This document shows positions 57,248-64,000 of a stretch of DNA of 64,000 bases, piece after piece. Location: positions 1,647,501 to 1,711,500 of the forward strand of contig NZ_CP137555.1 of assembly GCF_033723955.1 (NCBI RefSeq), given 5' to 3'. The position numbers and the translations under genes are program-made. This stretch comes from Microbulbifer pacificus. Its GTDB lineage: Bacteria; Pseudomonadota; Gammaproteobacteria; Pseudomonadales; Cellvibrionaceae. Position 1 is the first letter of the stretch; every line of letters starts with the position of its first letter. The notes under the pieces are model-generated. The model searched no databases, was not told the DNA's origin, and saw only the letters and a list, made by a program, of their open reading frames with translations.

Positions 57248-59872
57248 ATGCTGGAAGCTTCCCGCTGGCGCCGCCTCGCGCTGGCCATTGGACAATTATC
57301 GCGCCCGCGTTCCCTCGCATTCGGCCTGCTTGCGCTCCAGCCCCTGTGGGCGCTGCCCGCCGCTGCCGATGACAATCAGGATGGGAAACAGCCGGTCGCG
57401 CAACCGCAAGCCAATCCCTACCTGTACCTCGACTGGTTCCCCAAGAGCCAGCTGGACCCGCTCGAACGCAGCCAGCTGGCACCGGTTTGCGGCGGCACCT
57501 TCATCGAGCCGACACGCACCTACCCGAATGCCAATTTGCTGCCGGAAGATGCCCCCCTGCGCGCCACCGCCGACAGTTCCAACTGGCTGGAAGACGGCAC
57601 CGCGCAACTGCGCGGCAATGTGCACATCACCCAGGGCTACCGCCAGCTGTTCGCCGATCAGGTGGATGTGAACCGGGAGGAGAGCACTGCCTACCTGAGC
57701 GGTGCCATCGAAATGCGCGAGCCCAGCCTGCTGGTACGGGGCAAGGCGGCGCAAGTGCATACGGACAGCAAGGCCGCGTCGATCGAAGACGCCACCTATG
57801 TGGTGCACGACGAGTTTGTGCACGGTTCCGCCCGCTTCGCCTCCCGCGAGGCCAGCGGCGAGCTGATTCTGACCGAAGGCAGCTACACGCGCTGCGAACC
57901 GGACGACGTTTTCTGGCGCATGACCGGTGGCGAGATCACCATCGACAACGTAGAGCGCCAGGGCACCGCGCGCAACGTGCGCCTGGAAATCGCCGATGTG
58001 CCGGTGTTCTATTTCCCTTATCTACGCTTCCCCGTGGGCAGCGAGCGCATGTCCGGGTTCCTGTTCCCCAGCATCAGCAACAGCGATGAGAACGGCTGGG
58101 ATATCGCCGTTCCCTATTACTGGAACATCGCCCCGCAACTGGATGCCACCATTGTGCCCCGCTATGTACAGCACCGCGGCACCGGGTTGGAACTGGAAAC
58201 TCGCCACCTGAGCCCCTGGTTCAATACCGAGCTGCGCATGGCGGGTTTACCCGACGACAAGGGCGGCGACGATGAAGATGCCCAACGCCTGATCAACGAA
58301 GGCTTCCCGGAAGACTTGGTATTGCCCGCCAAGGGCGAAGACCGCTGGTTCGTAAACCTGGACCAGCTAGGTGGCAATGGCGGCATGTGGCGCACGCGCA
58401 TCGATTACACCAAGGTCAGCGACGCGGACTACTTCCGCGACCTCGGTAACGTAGAGCTGGACACCCCGCAGAACACCAATCCGCGTACACTCACGGCGCT
58501 CAACCAGTCCGCCGAGGCAAGCCTTACCAGTGAGCACTGGCAGGCGAGCATCCGTGCGCAGGAGTACCAGCAGCTGGTCAAGGATCGCTTCGAAAACTTC
58601 AGCCAGCTGCCGCGAATCAACCTCGACGGCAACTACAAGTGGGGTGACTGGCAGCTGCTGATGCAGCATGAAGTGACCAGCTTTGACCACGCCGATACCG
58701 AAACCATCCGCTTTATCGCCGATGTGGACGACCCCAACAGTGAGACCTCGCTGACCAGGAATTTCGTCAACGCCAATCGCACCCGGATCGATTACAGCTT
58801 CGGCTGGGACAAACAGTGGTTGTGGGGCTTCTTCAATCCGGAAATCACCGGGATCTACCTGGGATACGATCTCGCCGAAACGTTCCTGACGGATCCGGCG
58901 GACAATACCCCGGAAGCTTCCGCGGCGCAGTTCACCATCGACAGCGGCCTGTACTTCGAGCGCGATGGCAACCTGTTCAGTAAAGAGTATGTACAAACTC
59001 TGGAACCGCGCCTGTTTCTGATGGCGAGCACCGAAGCGGACCAGACCGACTTCCTGAACGTGAGTGATATACGCGCCACCGACCCGAAGAGCGACAACCT
59101 GCTGTACGACACGTCGCTGTTCACCTTCAGCTATGACCAGCTGTTTCGTGACAGCCGCTTCAACGGCAACGACCGCATCGACGACGCCGACCGCGCGGCC
59201 TTCGGTCTCACCACGCGCTTTATCGATCCCAGCAGCGGGCGCGACCTGTTTTCCGCCAGTGCCGGGCAGATCTTCTACTCCGAGGCCAGCCGTATCGAGC
59301 TGGCGGAGTTTATCCAGGACGTGCCCCGCTCCGAATTCGCCGCACGCCTGGAAAGTCGCCCCACCGACGCCCTGCGCATCAGCAGTGAGGCGATCTACCA
59401 CGACACCGATCACACCATTAATCGCGGCAACGTGACCCTGCGCTATCTGGATGACGATTTCCGCCTGTTCAACGTGAGCTATCGCTACCTGCGCAAGGCG
59501 GAAATTTACGACTCCACCGACTCCTACCTGGTGCAGGGGCCGGTGAAACAGGCGGACGTATCCACCGCCTGGCCCATCAACAGCCGGCTGTCCATCCTGG
59601 CCCGGGCCGCTTACGATTTCACTTTCGACCGGGAACTGGAATACCTGGCGGGACTCGAATACGACACATGCTGTTATCGCACCCGGCTGCTATGGCGCCG
59701 CGAACTGGATAACGACCTGGCGGATGTGGTGCCACCGGAAGAACTTGAGTTCGACGAAGGCATCTATATTGAACTGCAGTTGAAGGGCCTGGCCGGAATC
59801 GGCGGCTCGGTCACCCGGATGCTCAGCCAGGGCATAGCCAACTTTGACCAGAGAGAAGTACTGAAACAGTGA
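57248..59872 (+). CDS. lptD: LPS assembly outer membrane protein LptD
   Basis: LptD with LptE inserts LPS into the outer leaflet. The 874-residue product has a signal peptide (to about residue 40, LPAAADD), an N-terminal OstA jellyroll (about 110-230; LRGNVHITQGYRQLFADQVDV) and a C-terminal barrel. Cysteines occur at PVCGG, YTRCEPD and the C-terminal DTCCYR pair, which in E. coli form the inter-domain disulfides. It is first in the operon lptD-surA-pdxA-ksgA-apaH; the stop overlaps surA. Confidence 0.96.
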   Translation: MLEASRWRRLALAIGQLSRPRSLAFGLLALQPLWALPAAADDNQDGKQPVAQPQANPYLYLDWFPKSQLDPLERSQLAPVCGGTFIEPTRTYPNANLLPEDAPLRATADSSNWLEDGTAQLRGNVHITQGYRQLFADQVDVNREESTAYLSGAIEMREPSLLVRGKAAQVHTDSKAASIEDATYVVHDEFVHGSARFASREASGELILTEGSYTRCEPDDVFWRMTGGEITIDNVERQGTARNVRLEIADVPVFYFPYLRFPVGSERMSGFLFPSISNSDENGWDIAVPYYWNIAPQLDATIVPRYVQHRGTGLELETRHLSPWFNTELRMAGLPDDKGGDDEDAQRLINEGFPEDLVLPAKGEDRWFVNLDQLGGNGGMWRTRIDYTKVSDADYFRDLGNVELDTPQNTNPRTLTALNQSAEASLTSEHWQASIRAQEYQQLVKDRFENFSQLPRINLDGNYKWGDWQLLMQHEVTSFDHADTETIRFIADVDDPNSETSLTRNFVNANRTRIDYSFGWDKQWLWGFFNPEITGIYLGYDLAETFLTDPADNTPEASAAQFTIDSGLYFERDGNLFSKEYVQTLEPRLFLMASTEADQTDFLNVSDIRATDPKSDNLLYDTSLFTFSYDQLFRDSRFNGNDRIDDADRAAFGLTTRFIDPSSGRDLFSASAGQIFYSEASRIELAEFIQDVPRSEFAARLESRPTDALRISSEAIYHDTDHTINRGNVTLRYLDDDFRLFNVSYRYLRKAEIYDSTDSYLVQGPVKQADVSTAWPINSRLSILARAAYDFTFDRELEYLAGLEYDTCCYRTRLLWRRELDNDLADVVPPEELEFDEGIYIELQLKGLAGIGGSVTRMLSQGIANFDQREVLKQ

Positions 59873-61239
59873 TGACAATAATGCAGATGTTCAACTTCCC
59901 CCGCCGCGGCCTGCTCGCTCTCGCCGCCCTGTGCGCCTTTACCCTGCAGGCCCATGCGCAGGTGCAGAAGCTCGACCGGGTTGTAGCCGTGGTGGACGAC
60001 GACGTGGTCATGGCCAGCGAGCTGCAGCAGCGTATGCAGACCATCACCCAGCAGATCGCCGCCCAGAACGTACAGGCGCCGCCCATCGACATTCTGCGCC
60101 GCCAGGTGCTGGAACAACTGGTCATCGAGCGCCTGCAGCTGCAGATGGGCGCCCGCGCCGGTGTCACCATTCCGGAAGATGAGCTGGACCAGGCCATTGC
60201 CCGGGTACAGCAGAACATGGGAATGTCGCCCGCGGAATTCCAGCAGAAGCTGGAGGCGGACGGAATCTCCAACAATGCCTTCCGCCAGCAGATCCGCCAG
60301 GAGCTGATCATTCGCCGGGTGGAACAGGGCAGTGTCGCCCGCCGTATCCAGATTACCGATCAGGACATCAACAACTTCCTGCGCTCCAAAGAGGGCGAGT
60401 TCTGGAAATCGCCACAGTACCAGCTGGGCCACATCCTGATCCCGGTGGGCTCCAGCGCCCCGGCGGAAGAAGTAGCCGCGGCCCGCGCCAAGGCCGACGC
60501 CGTGTATGAAAAAGCCAGCAAGGGCGACGACTTCCGCGCCCTGGCCATCTCCAACTCAGCCGGTCAGAACGCCCTTCAGGGCGGCGACCTTGGCTGGCGC
60601 AAGACCGTGGAACTTCCCACCCTGTTTGCCGATGCCCTCGACGGTCTTAAAGTGGGTGAAACCACCAAGCCTTTCCGTAGTGACGCAGGCTTTCACCTGC
60701 TGAAAATTCACGAGCAACGCGGTGCTCAGGAGCAGGTAGTGGAGCAGACCAAGGTGCGCCACATCCTGGTGAAGACTTCCGCGATTCGCGATGACGATGC
60801 CGCCTACAACCTGCTGACGGAGCTGCGCAGCAAAATCGAGGCCGGCGAACTCAAATTTGAAGACGCCGCCAAGGACAACTCCGAAGACATCGGTACCATG
60901 CTGCAGGGCGGCGACCTGGGTTGGTCCAACCCCGGCCAGTTCGTTCCGGAGTTCACCCAGGCCATGAACAATACCCCGGTGGGCGAGATCAGCATGCCGT
61001 TCCGCAGCCAGTTCGGCTGGCACATCCTGCAGGTCGAAGGCCGCCGTCAGCAAGATATGACCGATCAGTACATCCGCAACCAGGCCGCCAACCTGCTACG
61101 GAACCGCCGCTACGAGGAAGAACTGCAGAACTGGCGCCAGGAAATCCGCGACCAGGCCTATGTGGAAATCAAGCTGCCGGAACTGAACAACCAGTCCGAA
61201 TCCGGTGAAACCCAGCCAGGCAATACAGAGAACCAGTAA
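59872..61239 (+). CDS. surA: Periplasmic chaperone and peptidyl-prolyl isomerase SurA
   Basis: SurA escorts outer membrane proteins such as LptD. The 455-residue product has a signal peptide (ending AHAQVQ), the chaperone N-domain (LDRVVAVVDDDVVMASELQQ) and two parvulin domains (PQYQLGHILIPVGSSA at about 180; KVRHILVKTSAI at about 294). The ATG at 59872 shares its A with the lptD stop (TGATG); GTG 59869 and ATG 59881 are alternatives. Confidence 0.96.
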   Translation: MTIMQMFNFPRRGLLALAALCAFTLQAHAQVQKLDRVVAVVDDDVVMASELQQRMQTITQQIAAQNVQAPPIDILRRQVLEQLVIERLQLQMGARAGVTIPEDELDQAIARVQQNMGMSPAEFQQKLEADGISNNAFRQQIRQELIIRRVEQGSVARRIQITDQDINNFLRSKEGEFWKSPQYQLGHILIPVGSSAPAEEVAAARAKADAVYEKASKGDDFRALAISNSAGQNALQGGDLGWRKTVELPTLFADALDGLKVGETTKPFRSDAGFHLLKIHEQRGAQEQVVEQTKVRHILVKTSAIRDDDAAYNLLTELRSKIEAGELKFEDAAKDNSEDIGTMLQGGDLGWSNPGQFVPEFTQAMNNTPVGEISMPFRSQFGWHILQVEGRRQQDMTDQYIRNQAANLLRNRRYEEELQNWRQEIRDQAYVEIKLPELNNQSESGETQPGNTENQ

Positions 61240-61272
61240 CCGGTCCCCCAATTCAACGTCAATCTAGCCACG

Positions 61273-62274
61273 ATGATCCCCCGCATTGCGTTTACTCCCG
61301 GCGAGCCCGCCGGGATTGGCCCGGAACTCGCCGTCAAACTGGCCTGCTCCGGGCGTACGCCCGATATCGCCGGCGCGCAGATCATCGCCATTGCCGACCC
61401 CGAACTACTGCGGCAGGAAGCGGCCCGTCAGGGCAAAGCCCTGCAGCTGCTACCCTTCAATCCCGCACAACCCGCAGAAATTACGCCGGATGGAAGCCTG
61501 CACCTGCTGCCGGTCGCACTCCCGGAGCCCGCCCGTCCCGGGCAGCTCAACCCCGCCAACGGCCCCTACGTACTGGAAACACTGCGCCTTGCCGCCAACG
61601 GCTGTATGGATCGCACCTTTGACGCGATTGTTACCGGCCCGGTGCACAAGGGCGTGATCAACGATGCCGGTATTCCCTTCAGTGGCCACACCGAATATTT
61701 CGCTGAGCAGGCCGGTGTCGAGAAAGTAGTGATGATGCTCGCCGCCGACGACCTGCGGGTGGCGCTGGCCACCACCCACTTGCCGCTGAAAGACGTCAGC
61801 AGTGCCATCACTGGCGAATCCCTGCAGCAGGTGCTGACCATCCTGCACCGCAGCCTGCGGCAGCAGTTCCGTATCGAGCACCCGCGCATCGGCGTCTGCG
61901 GCCTAAACCCCCATGCCGGTGAAGGCGGTCATCTGGGGCGCGAGGAAATCGACGTCATCGAACCCGCACTCGACACCCTGCGCGCCCTCGGCCTCAACCT
62001 GATCGGCCCGCTGCCCGCCGACACCCTGTTCACCCCGCCACAACTGGCCCGCTGCGACGCGGTGCTGGCGATGTACCACGATCAGGGGCTGCCAGTGTTA
62101 AAATTCAAGGGTTTCGGGCGCGCCATCAATATCACCCTGGGGCTGCCGTTTATCCGCACTTCTGTGGACCACGGCACCGCTCTCAATATTGCAGGCCAGG
62201 GCATCGCCGATACCGGCAGCCTGATCGCCGCCCTAAGCCAGGCTATCGAACTGGCACAACTGCGCCATATTTAA
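61273..62274 (+). CDS. pdxA: 4-hydroxythreonine-4-phosphate dehydrogenase
   Basis: PdxA oxidises 4-phosphohydroxythreonine in the DXP-dependent vitamin B6 pathway. The 333-residue product has [45 protein letters not shown] and [13 protein letters not shown], with the metal-binding His residues, and [13 protein letters not shown]. It follows surA by 33 bp. Confidence 0.97.
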   Translation: MIPRIAFTPGEPAGIGPELAVKLACSGRTPDIAGAQIIAIADPELLRQEAARQGKALQLLPFNPAQPAEITPDGSLHLLPVALPEPARPGQLNPANGPYVLETLRLAANGCMDRTFDAIVTGPVHKGVINDAGIPFSGHTEYFAEQAGVEKVVMMLAADDLRVALATTHLPLKDVSSAITGESLQQVLTILHRSLRQQFRIEHPRIGVCGLNPHAGEGGHLGREEIDVIEPALDTLRALGLNLIGPLPADTLFTPPQLARCDAVLAMYHDQGLPVLKFKGFGRAINITLGLPFIRTSVDHGTALNIAGQGIADTGSLIAALSQAIELAQLRHI

Positions 62275-62313
62275 ACCAGCGCACCGTAATCTCTCAGCCA
62301 CACGAATTCATTC

Positions 62314-63135
62314 ATGGACAATTTTTTCCAACACAAAGCGCGCAAGCGTTTCGGCCAGAACTTTCTCGTCGACGAGAACATCATCGAGCGCATTGTGCGT
62401 GCCATCGGCCCCAAGGAAACCGACAAACTGGTGGAAATCGGCCCCGGCCAGGGCGCCATCACTGCGCTGCTGCTGGACAAGTGCCCGTCGCTGACGGCGG
62501 TGGAACTCGACCGCGACCTGATCCCGATGCTGCAGTTTAAATTCCGTAACTACCCGGATTTCACCATCATCGAGAAGGATGCACTGAAATTCGATTTCGG
62601 CAGCCTCGCGCAGGGCGAAGGCGAGCAGCTGCGCATCGTCGGCAACCTGCCCTACAACATCTCCACGCCACTGCTGTTCCACCTGCTGAGTTTCCGTGGC
62701 AAGGTGAAGGACATGCACTTCATGCTGCAGAAGGAAGTGGTTGATCGCCTGAGCGCGCTACCGGGCGCCAAATCCTACGGCCGCCTGAGTGTGATGACCC
62801 AGTATTTCTGCCGCGTACAGGGACTGTTCCCGGTTCCTCCGCAGTCTTTCCGGCCAGCCCCCAAGGTGGACTCCGCCATTGTGCGCCTGATCCCGCACCA
62901 GACACTGCCGCACCCGGCCAAAGACGAAGCCCTGCTCGAGCGCATCGTCAGCGTCGCCTTCCAGCAGCGACGCAAGACCCTGCGCAATGCACTGAAGCCG
63001 CTGTTCCCGGAACTGGACCCGGATCAGCTGCCGATGGACGCCGGCCGCCGCCCGGAAACCCTGAGTGTGAAGGAATATGTGGAGCTGGCGGAATTCTGTA
63101 GCAAACTCACACCATCAGCGGATCAACCGCGGTAA
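62314..63135 (+). CDS. rsmA: 16S rRNA A1518/A1519 dimethyltransferase
   Basis: RsmA (KsgA) dimethylates two adenines in helix 45 during 30S maturation. The 273-residue enzyme has HKARKRFGQNFLVDENII, the SAM loop VEIGPGQGAITALLL, and the NLPYN motif (IVGNLPYNISTPLLF). It starts 39 bp after pdxA. In Pseudomonas apaG separates ksgA from apaH; here apaH follows after only 12 bp. Confidence 0.97.
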   Translation: MDNFFQHKARKRFGQNFLVDENIIERIVRAIGPKETDKLVEIGPGQGAITALLLDKCPSLTAVELDRDLIPMLQFKFRNYPDFTIIEKDALKFDFGSLAQGEGEQLRIVGNLPYNISTPLLFHLLSFRGKVKDMHFMLQKEVVDRLSALPGAKSYGRLSVMTQYFCRVQGLFPVPPQSFRPAPKVDSAIVRLIPHQTLPHPAKDEALLERIVSVAFQQRRKTLRNALKPLFPELDPDQLPMDAGRRPETLSVKEYVELAEFCSKLTPSADQPR

Positions 63136-63147
63136 ACGGGGCAGGTT

Positions 63148-63972
63148 TTGGCAACTTACGCAATCGGCGATATCCAGGGCTGCCTGGAGCCTCTCGAGAA
63201 ACTGCTGAAAAAAATCCGCTTCAACGCCGACAAGGACAAGCTGTGGCTGGCCGGCGACATGGTACACCGCGGCCCCGACAGCCTCGGCACCCTGCGCTTT
63301 CTGTACCAACACCGTCACCAGATCACCGCGGTACTGGGTAACCACGACCTGCACCTTCTGGGTATTGCCCACGGCGCCAAGCGTCTTACCGACAAGGAAC
63401 ACGACCTGGCAGAAGTATTGCGTGCAAAAGACGCCGACATCTTGCTGGGCTGGCTGCAGGACCAGCCGCTGATGGTGCACAAAAAAGTCGCCGACAAATA
63501 CTTCTCCATGGTGCACGCTGGCATCCCTCCGATATGGAGCATGAGCAAGGCACTGGAACTGGCGGGAGAGGTACACCGCGCCCTGCGCGACCCATCCATG
63601 ACCAAGGCCTACTTCTACGGCATGTATGGCAACGAGCCCCACCTGTGGAGCGACCACCTGATCGGGGTGGAGCGCCTTCGCTCAATTACCAACTACTTTA
63701 CCCGCATGCGCTTCTGCAAGGCGGACGGCACCCTGGATCTCGTCACCAAGCAGGGACCGCTGGCCGCGCACCACGACTACAAGCCCTGGTTCAGTTTCAA
63801 GGAGCGTAAAACCAGAGACGACCGGATTATTTTCGGGCACTGGGCGGCGCTGGAAGGGGAAGCACACACTAAAAATGTGTACGCGCTGGATACCGGCTGC
63901 GTGTGGGGCGGCTATCTCACCGCCATGCGCCTGGAGGACGAAACCTTCTTCTGTACCGATTGCGCGTTTTAG
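63148..63972 (+). CDS. apaH: Symmetrical bis(5'-nucleosyl)-tetraphosphatase
   Basis: ApaH splits Ap4A into two ADP; it also decaps Np4-capped RNA in E. coli. The 274-residue phosphoesterase has the metal motifs YAIGDIQGCLEPL, LAGDMVHRGPDS and VLGNHDLHLLG. The start is TTG at 63148, preceded by GGGGCAGG; no ATG or GTG is available before the first motif. It closes the lptD operon within the window. Confidence 0.95.
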   Translation: MATYAIGDIQGCLEPLEKLLKKIRFNADKDKLWLAGDMVHRGPDSLGTLRFLYQHRHQITAVLGNHDLHLLGIAHGAKRLTDKEHDLAEVLRAKDADILLGWLQDQPLMVHKKVADKYFSMVHAGIPPIWSMSKALELAGEVHRALRDPSMTKAYFYGMYGNEPHLWSDHLIGVERLRSITNYFTRMRFCKADGTLDLVTKQGPLAAHHDYKPWFSFKERKTRDDRIIFGHWAALEGEAHTKNVYALDTGCVWGGYLTAMRLEDETFFCTDCAF

Positions 63973-64000
63973 CGATAGTGAGACCTTTCGGAACCGGCCA

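Overview
The window is a GC-rich chromosomal segment of a gammaproteobacterium. Several runs of genes follow the order I know from Pseudomonas aeruginosa: M23 peptidase-anmK-erpA-bactofilin-argC-hemJ; dsbD-aroQ-accB-accC-prmA-DUF3426-dusB-fis-purH-purD; coq7-osmC-crp-trpC-trpD-trpG; and trpE-rpe-murU-amgK-lptD-surA-pdxA-ksgA-apaH. The runs are joined differently from Pseudomonas. With two TonB receptors, a TPR-sulfotransferase and a rhomboid protease, this fits a marine Cellvibrionales-like organism such as Microbulbifer; that placement is inference. I see no phage, integrase, transposase, CRISPR array, rRNA or tRNA.

Layout. 1-13 kb: cell wall recycling and shape (M23 peptidase, anmK, bactofilin), Fe-S delivery (erpA), argC, a ClC channel, and a heme cluster (hemJ, thiD-like, hemL, hemB) interrupted by a benE transporter/GntR pair with a clear palindromic operator. 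13-19.5 kb: an accessory stretch with a LuxR-type protein, a membrane ToxR-like regulator ending in a receiver-like domain, a DUF2167 protein, a rhomboid protease and a Fur-type piuC/TonB receptor operon. 19.6-28 kb: PBP1b, a PfkB kinase, a PAS-GGDEF-EAL protein, and a YajG/PCuAC/lipoprotein run divergent from dsbD. 28-40.7 kb: the dsbD-to-coq7 housekeeping block. 40.7-49 kb: YhfA-type OsmC protein, Crp/Vfr, a two-sensor-domain MltF-like lytic transglycosylase, a TonB receptor and a sulfotransferase. 48.8-54 kb: a trp operon (trpE, an ion channel, trpG, trpD, trpC) that contains a voltage-gated channel gene. 54-64 kb: rpe, then murU-amgK divergent from lptD-surA-pdxA-ksgA-apaH.

The most striking feature is a dispersed family of seven structured intergenic elements, at 9875-9994, 23643-23762, 32595-32714, 32777-32932, 38483-38603, 50745-50864 and 54942-55061. 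Five are exactly 120 bp, one is 121 bp and one carries a 36-bp insertion. Each reads GAAGG - 27 variable bases - core of about 54 bases - 27 variable bases - CCGCCAC (CCGCTAC or CCGCCTC in two). The two variable arms differ from locus to locus but always pair with each other over a fixed 29-bp stem. All 13 wobble pairs I counted are G-U on one strand, with no A-C mismatch, so a single-stranded molecule of that strand appears to be under selection. The core folds into two hairpins whose hexaloops carry ANGGA, the recognition motif of CsrA/RsmA; the second hairpin of the 23643 copy matches the high-affinity CsrA consensus. Two core subtypes (A and B) occur, and the copies sit between housekeeping genes in both orientations.
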